The notes under the pieces are model-generated. The model was given only the letters and a program-made list of their open reading frames with translations, ran no database searches and had not been told where the DNA came from. This document shows, piece by piece, positions 44,675-55,007 of a stretch of DNA of 64,000 nucleotides (position 1 is the stretch's first letter; each line of letters begins with the position of its first letter). Position numbers and translations under genes: made by a program. Origin of the DNA: Wenzhouxiangella limi (GTDB lineage Bacteria; Pseudomonadota; Gammaproteobacteria; Xanthomonadales; Wenzhouxiangellaceae). The stretch spans positions 279,266 through 343,265 of the forward strand of contig NZ_JAAGSC010000044.1 in NCBI RefSeq assembly GCF_010499265.1. Reading direction: 5' to 3'.

Positions 44675-45613
44675 ATGCCTACGCAGAACACCCAGACAAG
44701 AAATGAAAACGGTACCTTGCTGGAGAAGGCCCGGCGCCTCGACCGGATCAGTCAGGCCGTACCCGCGATGCTCTACGAATACGTCATTGATCTCGAAGGC
44801 GTCAGCCGGTGCCTGTTCTGCAGCGAGCACTCGCGGCATCTGTTGGGCATCGATCCAGAGACGTTTCGCGAGGACATTCAGTCATTCTGGACGCTGATTC
44901 ACCCCGATGATCTGGAGGCATTCCGGGAAGCCGATCTACGAGCGAACGCCGCCAATGAGCCGTTCTTCGGCGAGTATCGCGTTCGCCTGAAAAGCGGTGA
45001 AGAAAAGTGGCTGCGGATTGCCTCACAGCCGATAACGACGGGATCGGATGGGATTCCACGCTATTTGGGCTACATGATCGATGTCACTAAATCCCGGCGG
45101 ATGGAAAACGAACTGGAAAAGCGCGCTCGGTACGACTTTCTCACCGGACTCATGAATCGCCAGAGTTTCCAGGAACGTTTCGAGGACGAGCAGCGACGGA
45201 TGCAACGCTTCGGTGGCGTGTGTTCGATCATGATGCTCGATCTGGATCACTTCAAGCTGGTCAATGACCGCTTCGGGCATGCGGTCGGTGATGAAACACT
45301 CAAGGAATTTGCCGGACGGGTGTGTGATGAATTGCGTGAGGTCGATTGTTTTTGCCGCTGGGGCGGCGAGGAATTCTGCATACTCTTGCCCGCCGCCAAG
45401 GGCGACGAGGCCCAGGCTGTGGCCTCACGGATTGTTGCTGCCGTTGCCGCTGATTCTTTTCTTCAGCACTCGCATGCCATCGCCATGACGGTGAGTATCG
45501 GGGTCACTGAACTGCGCACTGCCGGGGAGCGTCTGGAGGATGCGTTGAATCGCAGCGACGCAGCGCTCTACAGCGCCAAGCAGTCCGGGCGGAATCGGGC
45601 CGTTCTCGGCTAA
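44675..45613 (+). CDS. PAS-GGDEF diguanylate cyclase
   Basis: A 312-residue soluble enzyme making cyclic di-GMP. A PAS domain (about 15-130; FWTLIHPDDLEAFREADL, GEEKWLRIASQPI, YLGYMIDVTKSRR) precedes the GGDEF domain with DFLTGLMNRQSFQERF and the active motif WGGEEFCILLP. Start is the ATG 44675, preferred to the GTG 18 bases earlier. A TATACT at 44631-44636 lies at a suitable distance for a -10 box. Divergent from the MscS gene; convergent with the oxoprolinase gene. Confidence 0.92.
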   Translation: MPTQNTQTRNENGTLLEKARRLDRISQAVPAMLYEYVIDLEGVSRCLFCSEHSRHLLGIDPETFREDIQSFWTLIHPDDLEAFREADLRANAANEPFFGEYRVRLKSGEEKWLRIASQPITTGSDGIPRYLGYMIDVTKSRRMENELEKRARYDFLTGLMNRQSFQERFEDEQRRMQRFGGVCSIMMLDLDHFKLVNDRFGHAVGDETLKEFAGRVCDELREVDCFCRWGGEEFCILLPAAKGDEAQAVASRIVAAVAADSFLQHSHAIAMTVSIGVTELRTAGERLEDALNRSDAALYSAKQSGRNRAVLG

Positions 45614-45699
45614 GTTGATTGGCGGCTCTTTCAGGACAGCATCCATACACAACGCCGCGCCGTGGCCACTTGCACCGCTCAGCCGGTTTCAAGCTTGCT

Positions 45700-48600
45700 T
45701 TAATCTGATGGGCCGCCCCACCCTCCACCCCCCGGCGTTCGGATCACCAGCACATCGCCGGCCTCGACTTCGGCCCGGTCGCAGCCGGCCAGGGACTGGA
45801 TGCGGCCGTCGGGTTGTTCGATCCAGGCCTCGCCGGTCCGGCCGGGTCCGCCGCCGACCAGGCCTTGTGGCGCTTGAGTGCGCGAGTTGGCCAGCAGGGC
45901 CACGGTCATGGGCTCGAGAAAGCGGATGCGGCGTTCGGCGCCGTGGCCGCCGCGCCAGCGGCCCTGGCCGCCGGAGTCGGGGCGGATGCCGAAGCCTTCG
46001 AGCAGGACGGGGAAGCGGGTTTCGAGGATCTCCGGGTCGGTCAGGCGCGAGTTGGTCATGTGGGTGTGGACCGCGTCGGCCCCGTTAAAGCCCTCGCCGG
46101 CGCCGGCGCCGCCGCACAGGGTTTCGTAGTGCTGGTATCTGGCGTTGCCGAAGGTCAGGTTGTTCATCGTGCCCTGGCTGTTGGCCAGCTTGCCCATGGC
46201 GCCCAGCAGGGCGTCGGTGATGACCTGGCTGGTCTCGACGTTGCCGGCGACCACGGCGGCCGGGTGCTTCGGGTTGAGCAGACTGCCCTCGGGAATGATC
46301 AGCTCCACCGGCGCCAGACAGCCGTCGTTTAAAGGGATGTCGTCGGCGACCAGGGTTCTGAGCACGTAGAGCACGCAGGCGCGGGTGATGGCTGCGGGTG
46401 CGTTGAAGTTGTCGGGCTGCTGCGCGCTGCTGCCGGAAAAGTCGATCACCGCGCGGCGGTTGGTCCGGTCGACCGAGATCCGGACTTCGACCTGCGCGCC
46501 GGAATCCAGGGTCTTGATCCAGTGCCCGTCCTCGAGCTCGGCCAGGGCGCGCCGGACCTGCTCGGCGGCGTTGTCCTGGACGTGACCCATGTAGGCCTGG
46601 ACGGTTTTTAACCCGAACTGCTCGACCATCTCGGCCAACTCGCGGCGCCCGCATGCGTTAGCCGCGATCTGGGCGCGCAGGTCGGCGAAGTTCTGGCGCG
46701 GATTGCGCGCCGGATGCGGGCCCGAAGCCAGCAGCTCGTCCAGGCGGGCCTCGTCGAGCCGGCCGTCGCGCACGATCCGGGTCGGCGAAATCAGCACCCC
46801 CTCGTCGTCGATGCGGCGGCTGTGCGGCGGCATGGAGCCGGGCGTGAGCCCGCCGATGTCGGCGTGGTGGGCGCGGCTGGCGGTAAAGAACAGGATCTGG
46901 CCCTTCGCGTCGAAGCAGGGGCTGACCACGGTCAGGTCGGGCAGGTGGGTGCCGCCGGCGTAGGGGTCGTTGAGCACAAAGACATCGCCCGGATGCATCT
47001 GGTCAGCGAAGGCCCGGATCACCGCGCGCACGCTCTCGCCCATGGATCCCAGGTGCACCGGCACGTGCGGGGCGTTGGCGACCAGGCCACCCTGGCCGTC
47101 GAACAGGGCGCAGGAGAAGTCCAGCCGTTCCTTGATGTTGGCCGACCAGGCGGTTTTCTGCAGGACCACGCCCATGTGCTCGGCGATGGCCATGAACAGG
47201 TTGTTGAAGACCTCCAGCATGACCGGGTCGACATTCGTGCTGGCGCGATTGCGCGCCGACCGGCTCTCGGTTCGCCTCAGGACCAGGTGGCTGCGCGCGT
47301 TCAGTTGCGCCGACCAGCCCGGCTCGACGACCGTGGTGGCGTGGTCTTCGACCAGAATGGCCGGTCCCGCGACGGGCTGGCCGGGCTTCAGGTCGGCGCG
47401 CGCGATCACCGGCGTTTGCGGCTGCTCGCGACCGTCCATCCAGGCGCGAACTTCGGTCAGCGGCTTGACCGGCGCGTCGGCGGCGTGCGTTTCTTCAGCT
47501 GGCTCGGACAGCGCCTGCCCCGGGGCGAGCGCTTCGACCAGGCCGGACTCGGCGACCAGCGCGCGCCCGTCCAGGGCAAAGCCGAACTGCTCGCGGTGCA
47601 GCCCGGCAAAGGCGGTTTGCATCTCGTCAAGATCGGCGCGATCGACCAGCAGGGTGGTGTCAGTGCCCTCGTATTTCAGCTGGAGCTGGACGCGGGTCCG
47701 GATGCGGTCGCGCTCTTGGCCCTGGTCGACCAGCTCGGCCATGGCCTGGTCCAGCGCCTCGGATTCAGCCTGGCGGAGCGCTTCGAGCAAGTCCGCATCA
47801 AGTACCCCGCCGAGCGGGAATTCGCGCAGCGCGATGACGTCGGCCAGACCCATGCCGTAGGCCGACAGCACGCCGGCCTTCGGGTGGATCAGCACGGTCT
47901 CGATACCGAGCGCGTCGGCGACCAGGCAGGCGTGCTGACCGCCGGCGCCGCCGAAGCAGTTGAGCGTGTAGCGGGTCACGTCGTGCCCGCGCTGCACCGA
48001 GACCTTGCGAATCGCGCTGGCCATGGCGTTGACCGCGATCTGCAAAAAACCCTCGGCGACCTGCTCGGGCGCGCGGGTATCGCCGGTCGCGGCGCGGATC
48101 TGTTCGGTCAACTCGGCGAAACGATCGTGCACGACCGCGGCGTCCAGCGGCTGGTCGGCAGCAGGCCCGAACACCGCCGGGAAGAAGTCGGGCTGCAGCT
48201 TGCCCAGCATCAGGTTGCAGTCGGTCACGGTCAGCGGGCCGCCGCGGCGGTAGCAGGCCGGGCCGGGACTGGCGCCGGCCGAGTCGGGGCCGACCCGGTA
48301 GCGGCTGCCGTCGAAATGCAGGCACGAACCGCCGCCGGCGGCCACGGTGTGGATCTCGAGCATCGGCACGCGCAGGCGCACCCCGGCGATCTCGGTCTCG
48401 AAGCTGCGCTCGAGCTCGCCGCGGTAGTGCGAGACGTCGGTCGAGGTCCCGCCCATGTCGAAGCCGATCACCCGCTCGAAATCCGCCAGTTCCGCGGTGC
48501 GCACGCAGCCGATGATGCCGCCGGCCGGCCCGGACAGGATGGCGTCCTTGCCGGCAAAATGCGCCGATCCCGTCAGCCCGCCGTCGGACTTCATGAACTC

Positions 48601-49332
48601 AAGCCGCACGTCGCCGAGCTCGTCGGCGACCTGGTCGGCGTAGCGCCGCAGCACCGGCGAGAGGTAGGCGTCGACCACCGTGGTATCGCCGCGCCCGATC
48701 AGGCGGATCAGCGGGCTGACCTGGTGCGACAGGCTGACCTGCTCGAAGCCGACCTGGCGGGCCAGCCGGGCCAGGTGCCGCTCGTGGTCGGGATGGCGGT
48801 AGCCGTGGACCAGGACCACGGCCAGCGCGCGGATGCCCTGATCCTTGAGCACCTTGAGCTGGTCGAGAGCGGCGGCCTCGTCGAGCTGGCGCAGCACGGT
48901 GCCGTCGGCGTCGATGCGCTCATCGATCTCGACCACTTGCTCGTAAAGCGCTTCCGGGCGCCGGATGTCGAGGGCAAAGATCTCGGGCCGGGCCTGGTGG
49001 CCGATGCGCAGGGCATCGGCAAAGCCGCGGGTAACGAGCAGCGCGCAGCGCTCGCCGCGCCGCTCCAGCAGCGCGTTGGTGGCCACGGTCGTGCCCATGC
49101 GTACGTGGTCGATCACCCGAGCCGGAATCGACTCATCGGGCGCAAGCGCGAGCAGGCGACGGATGCCTTCGATCGCGGCATCGGCGTAATGGTACGGGTT
49201 GTCCGACAGCAGCTTGGCGGTGTGCAGCTCGCCGTCGGGCGCGCGGGCGACCACGTCGGTAAAGGTGCCGCCGCGGTCGATCCAGAAGCGCCAGCGCTTC
49301 GGGCCGCCGTTGGAGGGATCGGTTGCAGTCAT
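45700..49332 (-). CDS. Fused hydantoinase A/B, 5-oxoprolinase type
   Basis: A 1210-residue single chain containing both subunits. Residues about 1-690 are HyuA-like: [15 protein letters not shown], the ATP-site [13 protein letters not shown] and GGAGGQHAC. Residues about 715-1210 are HyuB-like: [36 protein letters not shown] and [21 protein letters not shown]. The fused form opens 5-oxoproline with ATP to give glutamate, like the eukaryotic enzyme. The start is the ATG 49332, with RGGTFTD at the standard distance. Divergent from the VTT gene by 55 bp. Confidence 0.92.
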   Translation of the reverse strand: MTATDPSNGGPKRWRFWIDRGGTFTDVVARAPDGELHTAKLLSDNPYHYADAAIEGIRRLLALAPDESIPARVIDHVRMGTTVATNALLERRGERCALLVTRGFADALRIGHQARPEIFALDIRRPEALYEQVVEIDERIDADGTVLRQLDEAAALDQLKVLKDQGIRALAVVLVHGYRHPDHERHLARLARQVGFEQVSLSHQVSPLIRLIGRGDTTVVDAYLSPVLRRYADQVADELGDVRLEFMKSDGGLTGSAHFAGKDAILSGPAGGIIGCVRTAELADFERVIGFDMGGTSTDVSHYRGELERSFETEIAGVRLRVPMLEIHTVAAGGGSCLHFDGSRYRVGPDSAGASPGPACYRRGGPLTVTDCNLMLGKLQPDFFPAVFGPAADQPLDAAVVHDRFAELTEQIRAATGDTRAPEQVAEGFLQIAVNAMASAIRKVSVQRGHDVTRYTLNCFGGAGGQHACLVADALGIETVLIHPKAGVLSAYGMGLADVIALREFPLGGVLDADLLEALRQAESEALDQAMAELVDQGQERDRIRTRVQLQLKYEGTDTTLLVDRADLDEMQTAFAGLHREQFGFALDGRALVAESGLVEALAPGQALSEPAEETHAADAPVKPLTEVRAWMDGREQPQTPVIARADLKPGQPVAGPAILVEDHATTVVEPGWSAQLNARSHLVLRRTESRSARNRASTNVDPVMLEVFNNLFMAIAEHMGVVLQKTAWSANIKERLDFSCALFDGQGGLVANAPHVPVHLGSMGESVRAVIRAFADQMHPGDVFVLNDPYAGGTHLPDLTVVSPCFDAKGQILFFTASRAHHADIGGLTPGSMPPHSRRIDDEGVLISPTRIVRDGRLDEARLDELLASGPHPARNPRQNFADLRAQIAANACGRRELAEMVEQFGLKTVQAYMGHVQDNAAEQVRRALAELEDGHWIKTLDSGAQVEVRISVDRTNRRAVIDFSGSSAQQPDNFNAPAAITRACVLYVLRTLVADDIPLNDGCLAPVELIIPEGSLLNPKHPAAVVAGNVETSQVITDALLGAMGKLANSQGTMNNLTFGNARYQHYETLCGGAGAGEGFNGADAVHTHMTNSRLTDPEILETRFPVLLEGFGIRPDSGGQGRWRGGHGAERRIRFLEPMTVALLANSRTQAPQGLVGGGPGRTGEAWIEQPDGRIQSLAGCDRAEVEAGDVLVIRTPGGGGWGGPSD

Positions 49333-49353
49333 CGAGAAATACTCTACGCGGAA

Positions 49354-49380
49354 TTGGTGCCCGAATGCCCGTGCTATAAA
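49354..49380 (+). promoter_or_regulatory. Candidate promoter of the VTT gene
   Basis: TTGGTG (49354-49359) and TATAAA (49375-49380) are separated by 15 bases, shorter than ideal. The ATG follows seven bases after the -10, suggesting a leaderless or very short-leader message. The region between the divergent genes is only 55 bp. Confidence 0.4.
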
Positions 49381-49387
49381 CGGACGC

Positions 49388-50089
49388 ATGAAACGAGCGG
49401 CCCCGAACGCGCCGGGTGGCGGACGCCGCATCCGCGTATTGCTGGTTCTGGCCATCGCCGGACTGATCATCGGTGCGATCCAGCCTTACGGCATCGACGA
49501 ACTGCTCGTCCTGGGGCAAACCTTATCCGAACGCCCGCTTTATCTGATCGTGATCATCGTTGGCATGACGCTGCTGTTTAGCTTCGGTCTGCCCGGCAGC
49601 CTGGCGGTGTGGCTGGTTGCGCCCTTCCAGCCGCCGCTGATCGCGACCGCGGTGCTGGTGGCCGGCAGCGCCGGCGGGGCGCTGGGTGGTTACTTTTTCA
49701 GCGCCCATTTTCGTGAAGACTGGGCGCCCGACGGGTTTGCCCGCCGCATCATCGAGCTGCTTTCCCGACACGGCGGGGTGTTGACGCAAACCGCGCTGCG
49801 CGTCCTGCCCGGTTTTCCGCACTCGGTGGTCAATTTCGCCGGCGGCGTGCTGGGTCTGGGTCTGGCGGGCTTTTTGGTCGCCACGATCCTGGGCCTGGCG
49901 GTCAAGTGGGGTGTTTACGCCAGCGCCATCCACGGGCTGGTCGAGGCGGTCGAGGAAGACCAGTCGCTGGACTGGAGCACGGGCCTGCCGCTGCTGCTGC
50001 TCAGCCTGCTCCTGCTGGCCGGCGCCTGGGCGCGCGGCCGGGTGCTGGCCCGGTCTGCGCTGGCAAGAGGCGAGGCGTCCAGAGATTGA
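49388..50089 (+). CDS. TVP38/TMEM64 (VTT domain) membrane protein
   Basis: A 233-residue polytopic protein of the VTT/DedA superfamily with about five to six spans. [21 protein letters not shown] and the family motif [26 protein letters not shown] with its conserved FP..VVN. Such proteins are thought to act as lipid scramblases or flippases in the membrane. ATG 49388 is chosen; the longer upstream frame overlaps the oxoprolinase start. Confidence 0.85.
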   Translation: MKRAAPNAPGGGRRIRVLLVLAIAGLIIGAIQPYGIDELLVLGQTLSERPLYLIVIIVGMTLLFSFGLPGSLAVWLVAPFQPPLIATAVLVAGSAGGALGGYFFSAHFREDWAPDGFARRIIELLSRHGGVLTQTALRVLPGFPHSVVNFAGGVLGLGLAGFLVATILGLAVKWGVYASAIHGLVEAVEEDQSLDWSTGLPLLLLSLLLLAGAWARGRVLARSALARGEASRD

Positions 50090-50200
50090 TTTGCCGTGTT
50101 GTTTTCATTCCCGGCCCTTGTTCACAAGACCTTCACAGTGCTACCCTCGAGCCAATAATCAGTAGTAGGGCAATGGGCCTGCTGCAAAGAGGGAGTTGCA

Positions 50201-51772
50201 ATGTCCAGTCTTTCCGGCGCCGCGGGGCGTTTATCGCTGGGTTTGAACACCCAGCTGCGACTGCTGATCGGGACCGGGCTCGTCCTGGTCACGCTGGCCT
50301 CGACCATCCTGGCCTGGACCGCCATTCGCGCCACCGCGACGCAGTCTGCGGTCGAAATGGCGACGACCAAACTGCAGGGTGATCTCAACGTCCTGCAGGA
50401 CCGCGTCGATCGGCATTTCGGCGCGCTCGAGTTGCAGGGTCAAACGCTGGTCGATGACGAGGGCGCTGATCTGGCCGGGCGCTTTGAGATGCTCGATGAC
50501 CTTTCGCGCGATCTGTCGATCGTGGCCACGATCTTCGTGTCCGAAGGCGACGACTATCGACGACTGCTCACCAGCATTCGCAACGACGCCGGCGAGCGCG
50601 TCATCGGCACCATGCTGGGCACGGCCAGCGCGGCCTATGAACCGCTGCGGGCCGGACAGGACTATTTCGGCCGCGCCGCCATTCTCGGTCGCAACTACGT
50701 GACCGGCTATCGGCCGTTGACGACGCGCGCCGGCGAAACCATCGGTGTGCTGTTTGTCGGGGTGGAGCTGGGGGCGATCCAGGAGATCGTGGACAGCGGC
50801 GCTCGCAGCGCGCTGTGGCGCAATCTCGGCATCAGCCTGCTGATTTTTCTTGGTGTTCAGGTGCTCTCGACGCTGTTTATTCGGCGCAGCATCGTTTCGC
50901 CGCTGCTCGACAGCATCCAGGCGGCCGGCAAGCTGGCCCGGGGCGATCTATCAGCACAAATCGATCATTCGCTGACCCGGCGCAGGGACGAGATCGGCAC
51001 CCTGGCCCAGGCCCTGGAGGCGATGATCGAAAAGCTGCAGGGGATCATCGGGTCGGTGGTGTCCGGCAGTGCCCAGATCACCTCGGCCAGCGAACAGACG
51101 GCGTCCACGGCCCAGACGCTGAGCCAGGGCGCCAGCGAGCAGGCCGCCAGCGTCGAACAGACCACTGCCTCGGTCGAGCAGATGGCCGCCTCGATCCAGC
51201 ACAACAGCGAGAGCGCGGCGAGTACCGACGAGTTATCAAGCCAGGCGGCCAAGAAGGCAGTGCAGGGGCGCGAGTCGGTGCGCGAGACGGTCGAGGCGAT
51301 GAACTCGATCGCCGAGCGCATCCGCATCATCGACGACATCGCCTACCAGACCAACCTGCTGGCGCTGAACGCCGCCATCGAGGCCGCGCGTGCCGGTCAG
51401 CACGGCAAGGGGTTTGCGGTCGTCGCCGAAGAGGTTCGCAAGCTCGCCGAGCGCAGTCAGGTCGCCTCGCGCGAGATCGGCGAGGTCGCCAACGGCAGCC
51501 TGGAGGTCGCCGATCGCGCCGGCCGCCTGCTTGACGAACTCGAGCCACTGATCAACCAGACTTCGAGCCTGGTGCGCGAAATCAGTGCCGCTTCCGGCGA
51601 GCAGGATACGGGCGTGCGCCAGATCAGCCAGGCGATGGAGCAGCTCAATGCCATCACCGAGCAGAGCGCCTCGGCCTCCGAGCAGCTGGCCTCGTCGTCC
51701 GAGGAGCTGAACGGCCAGGCCCGGCACCTGGAAGACGTGGTCTCGTTCTTCCGGCTGGAGACGCGGTCCTGA
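50201..51772 (+). CDS. Methyl-accepting chemotaxis protein
   Basis: A 523-residue receptor. Spans at about 17-40 and 205-226 enclose a periplasmic domain of about 160 residues with Cache-like motifs ([36 protein letters not shown]). A HAMP domain ([22 protein letters not shown]) leads to the signalling hairpin, with the tip [42 protein letters not shown]. The ligand is unknown. A good ribosome site (AGAGGGAG) lies about 6 bases before the ATG. No CheR-docking tail at the C-terminus. Confidence 0.94.
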   Translation: MSSLSGAAGRLSLGLNTQLRLLIGTGLVLVTLASTILAWTAIRATATQSAVEMATTKLQGDLNVLQDRVDRHFGALELQGQTLVDDEGADLAGRFEMLDDLSRDLSIVATIFVSEGDDYRRLLTSIRNDAGERVIGTMLGTASAAYEPLRAGQDYFGRAAILGRNYVTGYRPLTTRAGETIGVLFVGVELGAIQEIVDSGARSALWRNLGISLLIFLGVQVLSTLFIRRSIVSPLLDSIQAAGKLARGDLSAQIDHSLTRRRDEIGTLAQALEAMIEKLQGIIGSVVSGSAQITSASEQTASTAQTLSQGASEQAASVEQTTASVEQMAASIQHNSESAASTDELSSQAAKKAVQGRESVRETVEAMNSIAERIRIIDDIAYQTNLLALNAAIEAARAGQHGKGFAVVAEEVRKLAERSQVASREIGEVANGSLEVADRAGRLLDELEPLINQTSSLVREISAASGEQDTGVRQISQAMEQLNAITEQSASASEQLASSSEELNGQARHLEDVVSFFRLETRS

Positions 51773-51806
51773 CAAGTGCCGGACAGATCGGCCCCGGGAA
51801 AAGCGG

Positions 51807-54800
51807 TCAACAAAAATCGCGTGAGCCGGCGCTCAAGTTGGCCAGGCGGTGATCCTCGCTGTGCAGGCTTTTGGCGATCAGGTGCTGGCTGCCCTGGGCG
51901 TTTTGCAGGGTGCCGGTCACGCGCAGGATCTGGCCCTGCAGGACTTCGCGGCGGTAACGCTCGAGCAGCTTGGGCCAGACGATGACGTTGATGATGCCGG
52001 TCTCGTCTTCAAGCGACAAAAAGATCACCCCGGAGGCCGTGCCCGGTCTTTGGCGGTGGGTAACCAGCCCGCAGGCTTCCACCCGGGTGCCGTGGGCGGT
52101 CTCGCGCAGGGCCCGGGCGCTGCGAACCTGCTTGCCCAGCGCCTTGCGCAGCAGCCCGACCGGGTGCTGGTCCAGGCTTAAGCCCAAGCTGGCGTAGTCG
52201 TCGAGCAGGTCGCTGCAGGCATCCGGCGGGCGGATCGTGGTGCGCGGTTCGGCGATGGATGCCGCGTCGAGCAGGTCGCCCTGGCGCTGCACCGCCAGCG
52301 CTTCCCAGCGCGCGCGCCGGCGATGTCCGGCCAGGCCTTTGAGCGCCCCGGCCTCAGCCAGGGCTTTGAGCTGCCCCCGATCCAGCCGTGCGCGCACCGC
52401 CAGATCGCGCACATCGGCAAACGCTGCGTCGGCCCGCGCCGCCACGATCCGCTCGGCGGCATCGGCTTTCAGCCCCTTGACCATCCGCAGCCCCAGCCGA
52501 ATGGTTCCCCGACTTGCCTGAACCCTTAACCCTGAATCCCGAACCCCGTCCTGATCCTGTTCCGGCACGCAATCCCAGCCGCTGAAGCGAACGTCCACCG
52601 GCCGCAACGCCACCCCGTGCCGGCGCACATCGTTGATGATCTGGGCGGGGGCGTAGAAGCCCATGGGCTGGCTGTTGAGCAGGCCGCAGGCAAACGCGGC
52701 CGGATAATGACACTTCAGCCAGGCCGAGAAATAGGTCAGCAGGGCGAAGCTGGCGGCGTGCGACTCGGGAAACCCATAGTCGCCGAAACCCTTGATCTGG
52801 CTGTAGATACGCTCGGCAAACTCGGCGCTGTAGCCGCGCGTAAGCATGCCTTCAACCAGCTGTTCGTGAAACGGCTCCAGCCCGCCTCTTCGCTTCCAGG
52901 CCGCCATGGCCCGGCGCAGCTGATCGGCCTGGCCGGGCGTGAATCCGGCCGCGGTCATGGCGATCTGCATGACCTGTTCCTGGAAAATCGGCACGCCCAG
53001 GGTGCGTTCGAGCACGCCTTTCAGCTCCGGGCTGGGATAGCTCACTTCCGCCGGATTGTCGCGCCGGGCAAGATAGGGATGGACCATCTCGCCCTGGATC
53101 GGCCCGGGCCGGACGATGGCGACTTCCACCACCAGGTCGTAGAAGCAGCGCGGCTTCAGCCGCGGCAGCATCGCCATCTGGGCGCGCGACTCGACCTGGA
53201 ACACGCCCACGGCATCACCTTGAGACAGCATCTCGTAGGTCGCCGGGTCCTCGCGCGGAATATCGGCCAGCGTCGGCACACCTCCCGAACCCCGAACCCC
53301 GAACCCTGAACCCGTGTCCAGAAACCCCAGCGTCTTGCGAATCACCGTCAACATTCCCAGCGCCAGGCAGTCGACCTTGAGCAGGCCCAGGGTTTCCAGG
53401 TCATCCTTGTCCCACTGGATGATGGTGCGCTCGTCCATGGCCGCGTTTTCGATCGGCACCAGATGGTGCAGGGGGGCATCCGAGATCACCATGCCGCCGA
53501 CGTGCTGGGAGAGGTGGCGGGGCAGGCCGATGAGGGCCGTGGTCAGATGCATCAGCTGCCGGGTGACGGCGGCGTCTGGATCAAAACCGCAGGCGCTCAG
53601 ACGCTCGGGCCAGGCGTCGGGCCGGTCCCACCAGGCCAGTGAGGCGGTCAGGCGGTCAAGCCGCTCCGGCTCCAGGCCGAGCGCGCGGCCAACGTCCTTG
53701 AGCGCGCTTTTGGGCCGGTAGCTGATCACGGTCGCGGCCAGGGCGGCGCGCTCGCGGCCGTACTTGGCGTAGATGTACTGCAGGACTTCTTCGCGCCGCT
53801 CGTGCTCGAAGTCGACGTCGATATCGGGCGGCTCGTTGCGCTCTTTGGAAATAAAGCGCTCGAACAACAGCTGCTGCTTTGACGGGTCGACCTCGGTGAT
53901 CCCCAAGCAGTAGCACACCGCCGAGTTGGCCGCCGAGCCGCGCCCCTGGCACAAAATGCCGCGCGCGCGGGCAAAGCGGACCAGGTCGTGGACGGTGAGA
54001 AAGAAGGCCTCCACGCCCATCTCCTCGATCAGCTTGAGTTCATGGGCGATGAGCTCGCGGACCCGGTCCGGCACCCGCTCGCCGTAGCGCGTGCGCATGC
54101 CGGCCAGGGTCAGCTGGCGCAGGTGCTGGGCCGGGGTCAGCGGGGCCGGCACCAGCTCGCGCGGATAACGATATCCGAGCTCGCCCAGCGAGAACCGGCA
54201 CTGTTCGGCCACGCGCACGGTCTCGTCCAGCCAGGTGCGCGGATACAGCCGGGCCAGGGTCGAGGGTGGACGCAGGTGGCACTCGCCGTTAGCCGCCAGG
54301 GCCAGGCCGCATTCAGCCAGCGGCTTGCCTTCGTGCAGGGCGGTCAGGACGTCGAGCAGGGGACGCTGCTCGCGGGTGAGCATGCGCACCTCGCCGCAGG
54401 CCAGGCACGGCAGGTGATGCCGTCGGGCAAAACGATCGAGCGCGCGAAACCAGGCGCGCTCGCCGAGCTGGAGCCGCCGGCTCGCGCCCAGCCACAGGCG
54501 GTTTGGGAAAAGTTTGCCGAGTTGCTCGGCCACTGCATGCGGCGGCTCGGCCGCCGAGTCTGTCCACGGTGAGGGCTTCCAGATCGCCAGCGCCTGGTCC
54601 AGGTCGTCTTCGAGATCGGCGCGCCCGATCCGGTAGGCGCCTTTGGGCGCGCGCCGCCGGGCCCGGGTGATCAACCGGCACAGCTGGGTATAAGCGGTCT
54701 GGTTCGGGGCCAGCAGCACCAGCTGCAGTCCATCGTCCAGCCGGATTTCGGTGCCGATGATCAGATCCAGCCCGCAGGTCTGCGCGGCCTCGTGGGCACG

Positions 54801-54959
54801 CACCACGCCGGCCATCGAGCACTCGTCGGTAATGGCCAGGGCGGCATAGCCGAGCTCGGCTGCGCGCTCGACCAGCGCGCCCGGCTGCGCGGCCGAGCGG
54901 CGAAAGCTGAACGCGCTTAAGGCGTGGAGTTCGGCGTAGCGGGGGGTGGTGGTCGACAT
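51807..54959 (-). CDS. dnaE2: Error-prone DNA polymerase III alpha, DnaE2
   Basis: A 1050-residue C-family polymerase for translesion synthesis. PHP domain from the start (YAELHALSAFSFRRS), catalytic Asp cluster in PDIDVDFEHERREEVLQYIY, GRGSAANSAVCYCLGIT, and the DnaE2-type segment VGVFQVESRAQMAMLPRLKP. The C-terminal OB fold contains GVIFLSLEDETGIINVIVWP. Two places in the gene carry CCCGAAC-type heptamer repeats that encode extra residues: 53284-53311 (SGFGVRGSGG) and 52517-52548 (GVRDSGLRVQ). Both stay in frame. imuA and imuB, the usual partners, are not adjacent. A LexA box precedes the start. Confidence 0.95.
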   Translation of the reverse strand: MSTTTPRYAELHALSAFSFRRSAAQPGALVERAAELGYAALAITDECSMAGVVRAHEAAQTCGLDLIIGTEIRLDDGLQLVLLAPNQTAYTQLCRLITRARRRAPKGAYRIGRADLEDDLDQALAIWKPSPWTDSAAEPPHAVAEQLGKLFPNRLWLGASRRLQLGERAWFRALDRFARRHHLPCLACGEVRMLTREQRPLLDVLTALHEGKPLAECGLALAANGECHLRPPSTLARLYPRTWLDETVRVAEQCRFSLGELGYRYPRELVPAPLTPAQHLRQLTLAGMRTRYGERVPDRVRELIAHELKLIEEMGVEAFFLTVHDLVRFARARGILCQGRGSAANSAVCYCLGITEVDPSKQQLLFERFISKERNEPPDIDVDFEHERREEVLQYIYAKYGRERAALAATVISYRPKSALKDVGRALGLEPERLDRLTASLAWWDRPDAWPERLSACGFDPDAAVTRQLMHLTTALIGLPRHLSQHVGGMVISDAPLHHLVPIENAAMDERTIIQWDKDDLETLGLLKVDCLALGMLTVIRKTLGFLDTGSGFGVRGSGGVPTLADIPREDPATYEMLSQGDAVGVFQVESRAQMAMLPRLKPRCFYDLVVEVAIVRPGPIQGEMVHPYLARRDNPAEVSYPSPELKGVLERTLGVPIFQEQVMQIAMTAAGFTPGQADQLRRAMAAWKRRGGLEPFHEQLVEGMLTRGYSAEFAERIYSQIKGFGDYGFPESHAASFALLTYFSAWLKCHYPAAFACGLLNSQPMGFYAPAQIINDVRRHGVALRPVDVRFSGWDCVPEQDQDGVRDSGLRVQASRGTIRLGLRMVKGLKADAAERIVAARADAAFADVRDLAVRARLDRGQLKALAEAGALKGLAGHRRRARWEALAVQRQGDLLDAASIAEPRTTIRPPDACSDLLDDYASLGLSLDQHPVGLLRKALGKQVRSARALRETAHGTRVEACGLVTHRQRPGTASGVIFLSLEDETGIINVIVWPKLLERYRREVLQGQILRVTGTLQNAQGSQHLIAKSLHSEDHRLANLSAGSRDFC
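52517..52548. repeat. Heptamer repeat inside dnaE2 (site 2)
   Basis: Four consecutive heptamers CCTGAAC, CCTTAAC, CCTGAAT, CCCGAAC plus a partial fifth. They fall in the segment encoding GVRDSGLRVQ, between the conserved VRFSGWDC and RLGLRMVKGL blocks of DnaE2, where relatives have fewer residues. Confidence 0.8.
53284..53311. repeat. Heptamer repeat inside dnaE2 (site 1)
   Basis: Three perfect CCCGAAC heptamers and one CCTGAAC. They encode SGFGVRGSGG just before PTLADIPREDPATYEML, a conserved DnaE2 block; the inserted residues sit in a surface-loop-like position. Confidence 0.85.
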
Positions 54960-54960
54960 A

Positions 54961-54976
54961 CTGTAATCATATACAG
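54961..54976 (-). promoter_or_regulatory. LexA (SOS) box of dnaE2
   Basis: On the minus strand CTGTATATGATTACAG fits the gammaproteobacterial LexA consensus CTG-N10-CAG with an AT-rich centre. It ends two bases before the dnaE2 ATG. TATGAT within it is a good -10 hexamer, six bases before the ATG. Transcription from it would begin at or near the start codon, so the message may be leaderless and fully blocked by LexA. Confidence 0.82.
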
Positions 54977-55007
54977 TTATCGGGGTGTGGTGGCAGGCGC
55001 CGAGCGC

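Noticed and set aside
46714-49581. A 955-codon open frame antisense to the 5-oxoprolinase gene
   Set aside because: High GC content keeps the opposite strand open. The translation is rich in His, Gln and Arg without domains, while the minus-strand gene has complete motifs.
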